Shown: one piece after another, positions 8,986 through 19,100 of the stretch
Layout: each line of letters opens with the position of its first letter
Numbering within the stretch: the first letter of the stretch is position 1
Assembly: GCA_902793195.1 (NCBI GenBank)
Contig: CADBCS010000018.1
Coordinates: forward strand, 1-46,590
Direction: 5' to 3'
From: an uncultured Coriobacteriaceae bacterium
GTDB lineage: Bacteria > Actinomycetota > Coriobacteriia > Coriobacteriales > Atopobiaceae
DNA: 46,590 nucleotides
Program-made: the position numbers and the translations under genes
Notes under the pieces: generated by a model
What the model was told of the DNA's origin: nothing
Seen by the model: only the letters and a program-made list of their open reading frames with translations
Database searches by the model: none

Positions 8986-9915
8986 TCATGGCTGAACCTT
9001 GGAACCATCCGCAACCTGCACACGCTTCCTCGCCGGCCCCCACCGCAGCGACAGCCGCGCTCCGAACTCCTGCAGCACCTCGTTGATGACGGCTCCCATC
9101 ATGAGAAAGTAGCAACTAAAGTACAGCCAGAACATCACGAGCGTAAGCGTGGTCAGGCTGCCGTAGGCGGAAAAGCCATTGAAGCGACCAACGTAGATGG
9201 AGAGCGCGTTCGTGAGCAGCATGATGGCCACAACCGCAAAGAGTGCGCCCGGGAACTGTGCGACAAAGCGGAGCCTCCTGCGGGGCAAGAGCTTGTAGAG
9301 GACCGATATGGACAGCACCCCAATAAGCATGGTGAAGATCAGGTCGATGGCATCCGAGAACCCAGAAAGGGACATGCCTTGGGGCCGGTGGCGAATGAGG
9401 AAGATCTTTAGGGGCCGCCATCCGATGAAGCTTCCTGCGAGTGCCACCGCAACCACAAAGATCAGGCCGGTGCACAGAATCGACCAAAAGCGCACGACCA
9501 CCCAATTCCGAGCGTCCTCGGTCGTGCATATGGTGTCGAGTCCCTGTGTCATGGCATGCATGACCTTGGAGATGGTCCACAGCATCGTAACGATGGTGAT
9601 GGGCACGAGCCCGGAGGAGGCGGAATAGACCTCCTGAAGCAGCCTATGCAAGGTGGTCAGCAGGTAGTCGGGAAAAAAGTTGTCGATGGCATAGAGAATC
9701 GACTCCTGGCTGATGGGGGCAACCTTGATGAGCTGGAGGAAGAGGATGACCATTGGAAACACCGTCATCAAGATGTAAAAGGCAATCTGGGCAGAGTATG
9801 CACCGACGCGGTCCACAGACGACTTCTTGAGGACGCGCATGACGAATCTCACGGGTCCAAAGCCCAAGACCTTGGCCACAATGCCTCGGGCCTTCTCGTT
9901 CGCTCCCTGTAACAT
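8986..9915 (-). CDS. YihY/BrkB family membrane protein
   Basis: The protein is 309 residues with about six hydrophobic segments (AYSAQIAFYILMTVFPMVILF, LVPITIVTMLWTISKVM, FWSILCTGLIFVVAVALAG, IDLIFTMLIGVLSISVLYKLL, FPGALFAVVAIMLLTN, LTLVMFWLYFSCYFLMMGAVIN). The order and the motifs AYSAQIAFY, FPGALFA and YGSLTTLTLVMFWLYFS match the YihY (formerly ribonuclease BN) family of inner-membrane proteins of unknown function. The gene is convergent with the sugar-binding lipoprotein gene, 33 bases away. Confidence 0.92.
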   Translation of the reverse strand: MLQGANEKARGIVAKVLGFGPVRFVMRVLKKSSVDRVGAYSAQIAFYILMTVFPMVILFLQLIKVAPISQESILYAIDNFFPDYLLTTLHRLLQEVYSASSGLVPITIVTMLWTISKVMHAMTQGLDTICTTEDARNWVVVRFWSILCTGLIFVVAVALAGSFIGWRPLKIFLIRHRPQGMSLSGFSDAIDLIFTMLIGVLSISVLYKLLPRRRLRFVAQFPGALFAVVAIMLLTNALSIYVGRFNGFSAYGSLTTLTLVMFWLYFSCYFLMMGAVINEVLQEFGARLSLRWGPARKRVQVADGSKVQP

Positions 9916-10068
9916 CGGTCACTCCCTATCCATTGCCGATAGAGCGGTAATCTCCACACGAGACACTTTACACGTTATAAGTGGTTCTTGCCCCCATGTA
10001 TCGGTGAGCTTGCACCCCCGTGCGATTGGCGACTCCTCTACACGGCTCGGTGCAATCAGGTGCTCTGA

Positions 10069-10119
10069 CCAGCCATCGGGGACGGTCCCCGATGGCTGGG
10101 GACCGTCCCCGATGGCTGG
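10069..10119. repeat. Palindrome CATCGGGGACGGTCCCCGATG with partial direct copy
   Basis: Bases 10069-10083 and 10085-10099 are perfect 15-base inverted arms around one central base (CCAGCCATCGGGGAC then GTCCCCGATGGCTGG). The right arm is then repeated at 10102-10119. It lies just beyond the 3' end of the giant adhesin gene and could serve as its terminator, although no T tract follows on either strand. Confidence 0.8.
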
Positions 10120-10133
10120 TCTCTGCCGGTCGC

Positions 10134-13100
10134 CTACCCGCGCAGGCGACGGCGCAGGCCAACAAGAAGCATGGCTGCGGCTGCGAGCAAAACGGGCAGC
10201 GCTGCACCGCTTGTGTCTCCCGTATCAGCAGTGGCCGTACGCGAGGTGGAGCCTGTTATCGCCCCACTGGAATACGACGCAGGTGTGGTTGTGGACGAGC
10301 TCTTTTGCGTGTTTGTCGTGCCGTTCTTCTTGTCAGTCGTCGTCCCACCTGACGAGCTTCCAATCGTGAAGTTCGTCTCGTACGTGCCGGTGTAATTGCC
10401 CGCATAAGTAACGACCATCTTGTACGTCCCCGCGCTGGTCGGCGCACCGTCAAGCTTGTTGCCGTTTGCATCGTAGTAGGCAACCGTGTAGTCAACACCT
10501 TCCTTAAGCACCACGGGCTTGCCGTCCTTGCCCACGATTCGCGTGTCGGTTATAACCGGCTTGGCGCCTGGCGTAACCGTAATGGCCTTGGCTGGGGTGG
10601 CATTTGGCTTGCCGGAGTTTGCGCCGGCGTCGTAGGCCGTAACCTCGAGCACCCCCTTGGTGTCATCGGCGTCACTCAACACGTAATTGCCGCGCTTGGC
10701 CGTGGGGTTGGCACCTGTCGCCGCTATGCCCGTACCCTCGGCCTGCGTTGTAAGCGCGTCTACGGCCTGCGTTGTAAGCGCGTCTACGGCCTGCGTTGCG
10801 ACCCTGCCCTCGCCCGCAAACTGCACCGTGTAGGCATTCTGGCTCGACCCCACCTTGGTCTGTGAGCCCGTAACCGTAACCCGTATGGTCTGGCCGTCTA
10901 CAAGGCCCGTTACGGTCGCCTCGTCCTTTGTGAGAGGTGTTCCGTCATAGGGCTTGCTCGCGCTTCCCGAAACGACACGCAGCGGAACCGGGTTGATAGT
11001 GAGCTTGCCAGGTTTGGTGGTCACGCTGTAGTTGGACGTAACGTCTATTCCGGCCGCATCCCTCACGACCACGTTGCCCGCAGCCGAAATCGTTCCCGCA
11101 TGGCTGCCCGCATCCGTGCCTTCCGCTCGCGCATCCGCCACGGCCACCTGGCCTTCCACCAGCGGATACGTACCTGCAACGGAGAAGCCCGCGACGCTCT
11201 GCTCCTTGCCCGTATAGGCCTTGGTGCCGCTGTTGCCCACAAGCTCCAGCGGTCGTTTGGCGACGGGTGCGCCCACCACAACGGTGCCCGTAAAATCATT
11301 TATTAACGTGACGATGGCCACCTTGTCTTTTGCCGCCGCGATGGCGTCCAGTGGCGTGGCATCCTCATTGAAGGACCCGTCGTCGTATATGTCGGAGGCA
11401 TGATAGTAGGCCACTGTATAATCGATGCCCTCGGTCATCCGCTCGTCCTTAAGAGCGTCCGTGGCGGTGGGTGCGTGCTCCAAACCGTCGTAGACCCCGC
11501 CGCCATAGGCAAACTCAACGGACACGCGCAAGGTGTCGTCCGCGTAGCCCTTGCCGTCGCCACGATCCTCGACGCGCTGCGCGCCAACAACAAGGTTGCC
11601 AGGAGTGAGGGTGATCTCGTAATTGGCGGTCACGTCGTCACCGCCACTGGTAACGCGCACGCTGCCAGTCGCAAAGCTCTCGTCGTTGTTGAACACGCCA
11701 GGATATGCACCCTTGTCCTTGCCCTTTGCCTCGTATTTGGTCACGTTGGAGGTATGACCGTCCGCCAATCCATCGCCACCAAACGCAATGCCATCCAACG
11801 TGTGCTGCTCGCCGTCGTACACCACGCTCGCGCTCTCGCCCGCAATGGAGAGCGTGCGCTTGCGGATGTCCATGCGCGCCGACACGCAGCTACCCTGAGT
11901 GAAGTTGGGACTCGTCTCGTTGAAGGTCGCGACGGCAATCTTTTGGCCTGCGTCCTTTGTGGCGGCCACGGCGTCATCTCCCGTGAGCTCAGCACCGCGC
12001 GTGCCGTCCTCGTTAACCGAAAAATAAGCAATGGCATAGGTGCTCGGGTCGATGGCCTCGCCTGTAACGGCATCGACCACGGCTGGCACATGGTCCTGGC
12101 CGTCGTAAAGCACCGAGTCACCCGCACCCACGATCTTGACCAATGGCACCTGCTTGGTAAGATCGCTTGTCTCCACGCCGTCCACCGTTATGGGCCGCTT
12201 TGACTCGTTTGCAAGAAGACCGGTACCGGTCGTCGTGTCAGCGAGCGGAGCCTTGCCAATGGTGAGGGAGCCGGCCTGCGTCGAGAGAACTTCGTAGTTG
12301 GACGTGACGTCTGTGCCGGCGGCGTCTCTCACAACCACGTCGGTCGCGGCATCGATCGTTCCCGGGTAGCTGCCCGCGTTCGTACCCTTGGCGCTGTAGG
12401 CAAGCTCATACGTGTGTCCGCTCACGAGCCCATGCTCGCCGCCGACCGTTACTCCCGTAAGCTCCTGCTCGACACCCGTAAACACTCGGATGCCGCTCTC
12501 GCCGGTAAAGGTGACCTTGCGAAGGGCAATCGAGCCGTTGATAGCGGTACCGGCCACGTTCTCGTGATTCTTGTCGCCTACGTAGCGCACCTGGATGCCG
12601 TTGTACGCACCCGCGTCCACACCCGTGGGAACGTCGTCTGTCCAGCTCTGCCCACCATCGACGCTGTACTGCGCCTTTACGTAGCCCTCCGGCAGGGTAG
12701 CCGGGGCGGTGAGCAAATCCTGAGCCGAGCCGTTGTACACGTTCGCCGTCGGCTGGGGCCTGTTGGCGTCTTGGATGGTTGCTGTCGCCGTTTGTATGGT
12801 GAAGTCCTTGGCCACGGTACCGCAGAAGTTCCCCACACCCGTAACCGTGAACGTATGGGTTCCGGCATCTGTCGCCTCGTTGCCCGCGAGAACGTAGTCG
12901 GTATTTGCGGCAAGCGTCGTGGCCGGTCCTCCTGCCACGAGCGTGGAGGTCACCGACACCGAGGGACCCTTAGACGTGTTGTCGTAGACAAGCCCGTCCA
13001 CACCGCTCAGCGCAACGTCTTCCGCGGTTATCGGCTTGGGCGTGATGGTGTAGCCGATGGCTGTGTTCTTCTCGCCCACATAGTTTTCCCCAAGCGTGAT

Positions 13101-16100
13101 CTGCGCCTGGTAGGTTCCCGCGTTGACGGAAGAATCGGGCCACGCGAGCGAGTAGTCCGTACCCTCGGCAAGCGGGGTGCCGTTGAGCTTTACCACGACG
13201 TTGCTCGGCTTTTGCTCCGTCCCGTTGTACACGAACGTGTTGCCGCCCTCGAAGCTCACCTCCAGGCGGTCGTCCGCGCCCACCGCGTACGGCTTGATGA
13301 TGAACTGCTTTGTAACCGTACCGGTAAAGTTACCCGTGCCGCTTATGGTGGCGGTATAGGTGCCGACTCCCGTGGCTGTATTGCCCGTGAGCAGGTAGTC
13401 GGTGTTTTTGGTGAGCGTGGCTTTGGGTTTGCTTTCCACGAGCTGAGAGGTCACGCCGAAGGTCGGGCCCTGCGGGCTGCCGTTGTAGACGAACTCCGTT
13501 GGCGTGGCGGCAACGTCGTCGGCCGTAATCTGCTTGGGTAGGATGCTGTAACCCTTGGCGGTACTACCTTCGTAGTTGCCCTTGAGTGTGACCGTTACCT
13601 GGTAGCCACCCGCATCTATGGAGTTCGTGGCCTCGCCCCTGTCGTTCGTGTATGCGAGGTCGTAGTCCACGCCCTCGACGAGCGCCGCCCCATTGAGCGA
13701 AACCGTAACGTTGCGCGGCTTCTGCACCGAGCCGTTGTACGTGTAGTCGTCGGTTCCCAAGTCCACCACAAGCTTGTCGTTCGCCCCTACCTTGTAGGGA
13801 ACGATTGCAAACTCGCGCTCGACCGAATCCTTGTAGTTGCCCGTTCCCGTAACGGTGAGGCTGTAGGTGCCCACGCTCACGGCAGTTCCGTACGAGACGG
13901 TGTAGTCCGCAATGGTGTCACCAATGCTGCGCTTGAGGATGGTAGCGTGGTCGTAGACCGTAACGGTGGGACCTTGCGCCTCCCCGCTGTACACAAAGCG
14001 GGCAGGTATGGCAAGGACCGCCATAGATGTGGGGTCTCCCTCGTTCTCGGCGTACCCCGTCTTGATGGAGCGCCTACCAATGGTGGCGTCAATCGTAGCG
14101 TTGTACACGAGGTCGTTGTGACCGTCGTCGCCCACATACTTCACGTGGATCTGGTAGGTGCCGGCGTCGACGCCCGTGGGTACGTCGTCGTTCCAGATGG
14201 CGGTGTCGGCGTCCCAGCCGTCAGCGTGCAGGCTGTACTGAACCTTGGAGCAACCGTTGGGCAGCGACGTCGGTGCCGTAACGAGCGCTTGCGCCTGGCG
14301 GTTGTACGTGGAGTCAGTGGGCTCTGGCAGATTTGCGGAGGATAAGGAGAAGTCCGCCTTTTGCGTGGTTATGGTTGCCGACTTGCAAGCGTAGTCGTAG
14401 TTGCTCGTATCGGGGTTGATGACGGAGGTTCTCACCTCGTAGGTGGTATGCGGGTCGCAACCGTCAAACGAGATCTGACTGTCGGCAATCGCCGTGATGC
14501 CCGAGATGGAGTTCGCCCCGTCGCCGGCATTCGCGAGGTAGAGTTCGTACCTCACGCCAGCCTGCGCGTTGGTAACCGTCACGACAGAGGACGTTGCGCT
14601 GAGGGTTGGGGCAATTTCTACCAGGTCCTTGGTGCCCGGTGTGGCGGATGCGTACTCGCTTCGCTCGCTGTCGTCCGTCTCTGCAAAGCAGACCTCGACC
14701 ACGTCGGTGGCTGCGAGGTTGACGAACACGCCGTTGGAGAACACCGTGTTGGGAGCTGTGTCGGTTGACCCCTCGCTCGTGGTTCCGCCGGCGTGCGTGA
14801 TCTTGTACAGCGCCGGCTTGCTCGCGTCGTAGTCTTGTATCGCAACCGTGCCGTCTGCAACCAGGGGGCAGCCCTCCGCGCTCGTGTCGTGTCCCGCCTT
14901 GGTCGAGACAAGCACGGGCGCGTCCTGCGTGTCCTTCGCTTGGATGGTGATGGTGGTCGCGGGGCTCGCGTTCTTGGGCCATGCATCCGCCGTGGCGTCG
15001 GTGGCAGCATAGCGTACCTGGACCTGCTGGCCAGCGGACAAGTCCGCGATGTCCGTGCCGGAAACCTTTGTCCACGTGCTGCCGTCGTTCGTGGAGTACT
15101 CCATGGCACCCGTCACGCCAGAGATGGTGGCCGTCGCCGTGTTGCTCGCCTTGGTTGTCGTGAGGCCCGCAGGCGCGTCCTGGTTTTGGGTCCAGTGCGC
15201 GTAGAGCGTGGTCTTGCCGTTGAGAGTGAGGTCTGTCTCCTGCCTGGTTCCACCCGTTGGCTTGTCCGCCCCATCGCCCCCATACCAACCCGCGAACACG
15301 TGGTTATCCCACGTCGCGACGTTGCCCGTGATGGTTGCCGCGGGTATCGTGGATCCGTAGCCGTCGCCCAGCACGTACGGCGTCGCCGCCGTGGCGCCGC
15401 TTCCGTTGGCGTTGAACTCCAGCACGGGAATGTCCAAACTGTTGATGGTTATTACCATGGTGTTGCTTGCACCACTACCGGTGTATGTCATGGCACCCTC
15501 AGACACGTAGTTCTTGCCCGTGCAGTCAATGAACGTTCCTCCGACCGTATAGCCGACCACGATTGCCTTGTGGAAGTACGAGTTCGTGCCCCCAGGCTGA
15601 TACTTCCATACGGGATAGCTTCCCGACGTCGTGTACGCCACGTCGCCAGAACCCCCAGAAAGAGCACAGGCAACTCCATGGCCGTCGACCTGCTGCGAGA
15701 TCACGGCGTAGCCTTGGTACGTGGTTCCCTCGTACCCCTCGCCAACTCCGGCTTCCGTGATCCCATACAAGACCTTTACATACACCGTGTCGGGAATCAC
15801 AGCGTCTACGCTGCTAACGCCCTTTACGTCCACACGCCACGGGGCGCTAAAGCATTCTTGGGTGTAGGTGATGCTGCAGTCGTAGCCAGTCATGGTGGCG
15901 GTATAGGCCGTGGCCTCAATCTGCGTGGGGTCGGAGGCGCTTGTCGCGACCGTCGGCGTTACCGCCACGTTGTAGCTCTTGTCCAACTCGAGGTCTTGGA
16001 ACGTGTACGTATCTGCGCCAGATGATGCCTCCACATCGCCGTCTGCGCCAGTTGCGTTGACCACCTTCTGCTCGACGACCGTGCTGCCGCTCATCAGCCT

Positions 16101-19100
16101 TACGATCGCGCTCTTCGACCGCTCCGTTGCGGTGTCGTTTACCCTGCCATGCTGCTCTGCACCGCCCGCCGTGTAGCTGTAGGCATAGTGCCACGTAATC
16201 CTCCCCGTAACGGCATACCCCACCTTGGCGGTTGCCGATGGGCTGGGCTCGAAGTTGTCATTTCCCGCATAGCGTACGAGGTACGTTCCAGGAGCGAGGA
16301 ACCCCACGCTACCGCCGGTCACCGACTGCCATGTGGAGCCGTTGTCGGCCGAGTATTCAAGCTGCTTGGCCGTGTCACTCGTTATGGTAAGACTGCCATC
16401 AGCCGCAGTTTTGCTGCTTGCACCATTCGTGGCTGCCGTCGGCGCACTTTGGCTGGCCTTGGCAATGACGAAGTCGGCAGTGGCCGTGGCCGACTGGTAG
16501 TTGTCTGTCTCGGCGACGCTCGCTCGTATCGTGTAGCTCCCCGCGCCTGTAGGAACGACATCGGTGTAGGTGCTGTCGTCCGCACCGGCAACCTTGTACT
16601 GATAGGTGACAGCCGCGTTTCCAGTGTTGCCCGCCACGCTGGGCGTGTTTGCTGCGCCGCCATAGGTCCAACCCTCGATGGAGACGGTCGGCGTGATTGC
16701 GGCCTTCGTTATCTGGAACGTACCCTCCGCAAGTTCCACGGCATAGTTGCTGCCGGTGGCCGTTCCGTCGCTCACCCGCAACGTTCCCACGGTGTAGGCA
16801 TAGGTACCGGCGTCTTCGCCAGTCTCGCGCCCGAGTGCCCCCTGCATAACGTGGCCGGCCACAAGCGGCGTACTCTCGTCGACGGTGTAGGCAAACGCCG
16901 GGTCCGTGGCACCATACGCCTTGGACTGCCCCGGCGTGGGAACGACCCCCACCGTGCGCTGCGCAATTGCGAACTCCACGGGAGCGGTCTCGGCACCCTC
17001 GTAGTTGGCCGACGCGGCAATTGTCGCCTTTATCTCATACGTACCCGCCTCAGTCGGGACGGTCGTGCTCCACCCGTCGTCGCTGGCACCTTTGGCCCTG
17101 TAGTGGTAGGTCACGGCCCCGTTGCCGGCATTGCCCTCCACCCTGGGCGCACTTGCCGCATCGCCATAGGTCCAGCCCTCGATGGCGACCGTCGGCGTGA
17201 TGGCGGCCTTGGTGATGGTGAGCGTGGCAGGCACGGTGCGCACGGCATAGTGCCACGTAACGTCGGCACCGCTGGCGTTCCTTACCACCGCGTTACCGCT
17301 AACCGTTCCAACGTAGGATCCCACATCGGTGCCCTTTGCCTCGGCCACGAGGCCCGACACGGCAAGCGTCTCGGCACCATCGGTGAAGCTCAGGGTGTCG
17401 AAGTCGTGTATCTCCTGCTCGGAGCCACTGTAGGTCTTGCTCTGAGACTTCGCCTCCACCGTAAGCACCTTTGCCCATACGGCATAGAGTTCGTTCTGCC
17501 CCACGTTGGTGACGTCGTCGATGTCCGTGTTCATCGCACTCACGCCCACGCTGTCGCCCGCCCTGAGCACGTCCTGCGGACCCTCCGCGATTTCCTTCGT
17601 GCTCCACCCAACGAGCTCGTATCCCTCGCGGGTGAACGTGTCGGCAGGCAGGGTTATGGTCTCGTTCCAGTCGTAGGCCCGCTCCGACGTCTTGTCGTTG
17701 CCGCCACCTGCGTAGTTGGGGTGATAGACGATGGTGGCCGTGGGCGACTTGGTGGACACATACAGCGCCGTGAGGTCAATGTAGTCCTCTCCACCCTCCG
17801 TGGTGACGAGGGCCTCGTCGTTGTAGGCAAAGGTACTGCCCGGCGCGTGCGTCGCGGTGTGCACGCCCTCGGTCGCATCCGACGCGTCCACCTTGTCCTG
17901 CCAGGCGAGGAACACCTTGCCCGCGGGAGGGGTGGGAATGGCGGTGTCGACCTTCACCCGGCTGCCATAGAGGTAGTAGTCCGTACTGGGGCTGGTCGGA
18001 CCTCCGGTGCCCTCCCCCACGTGGTAGCGAACCTTCGCCGCGCGTGTGGATGTGAACTTGGGACGCAAGGTGAGCGTGTAGTAGTAGTTGTGATACGTGT
18101 CGTCGTAGACCTTCTTTACCGCACCGTCCTGCATGTCGCAGAGGCTCACGCTAATCTCGGTCGCCTCGTCCCACGCCGCGTCGTATGTGTTGTTGGGCAA
18201 ATACCAGCCGTCGAGCACATAGGTGTTGTCGCGGACATACGTCGCGTCCGCACCGTCGCCCTGCTTCTCGCTGTAGCGATAGGCCGCGTTGAGATACTGC
18301 ATGTCTATCTTGGACCCCAGCCCCTCGTCGGGCCAGAAGCTGCTGCTCTGCGCGGGATTGAGGTACACGTTGTCGCCGAGTTCGATGCGCACGTTCACGG
18401 AGTTGGGCACCCAGATGGGATAGACCTCGATGTCGTTCGCAGGCATGACCTGCTTGCTCCAGTCGATGGCCTTCTCGGGGTTGGTCTCGCCAGGCTCCCA
18501 ATACCAGCCGCCAAAGGTGTACTCGCCCGACGCCGGGTCGGGAAGCGAATACTGGGCATCGGCATAGCCGCCCAACGGCGCCTCGAAGTACTGCTGGTCG
18601 GGTCCGAACGCCTTAGTTTGCTTCGAGGCGTCCGTGTAGAACGTGACCTTAAACTTCGAGCGTGTATAGTACACATAGCGGCCAGATTGAGCCTCATCCT
18701 TTACCAACTTCTTATTAGAAGGAATGGACTTTCGGTCGGGGTCGTTTTCGTCGGTGCAGTACTTGTCTATGGAGTACGACGTCGCCGAAAAATAGGATGG
18801 GTAGGGGTTGACTATGTTGTAATCCACGTCGAGGCTGCTTGGAATGTCGATTTGCGTAGCGCCGTTATCCACATCCCATGAGCCGTTGGCCCCTTGCAAA
18901 ATGTGGTGCATAGTGAGGGTAGTCACCAGTTGACTCGGATCAAGGTAATACCTATCGGCCAGCACACCCGGCTGCACGAAATGCGTGCGCATACGCACAA
19001 TGCTACCAGTAGGTCTTACCCAGTCATCATATGTCGGCTCATCTTGTCGCTTTTCTGGACTGTCCGTAGCGTATGTGACAAGCTCTGGTTTCCATGCTCC

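Noticed and set aside
11400..13541. Long plus-strand open frames opposite the adhesin gene (also 14793-16025 and 16149-18881)
   Set aside because: They are shadows of the repetitive, GC-rich minus-strand gene; their products are rich in Arg, Val and Gly without domains, and no ribosome site precedes them.
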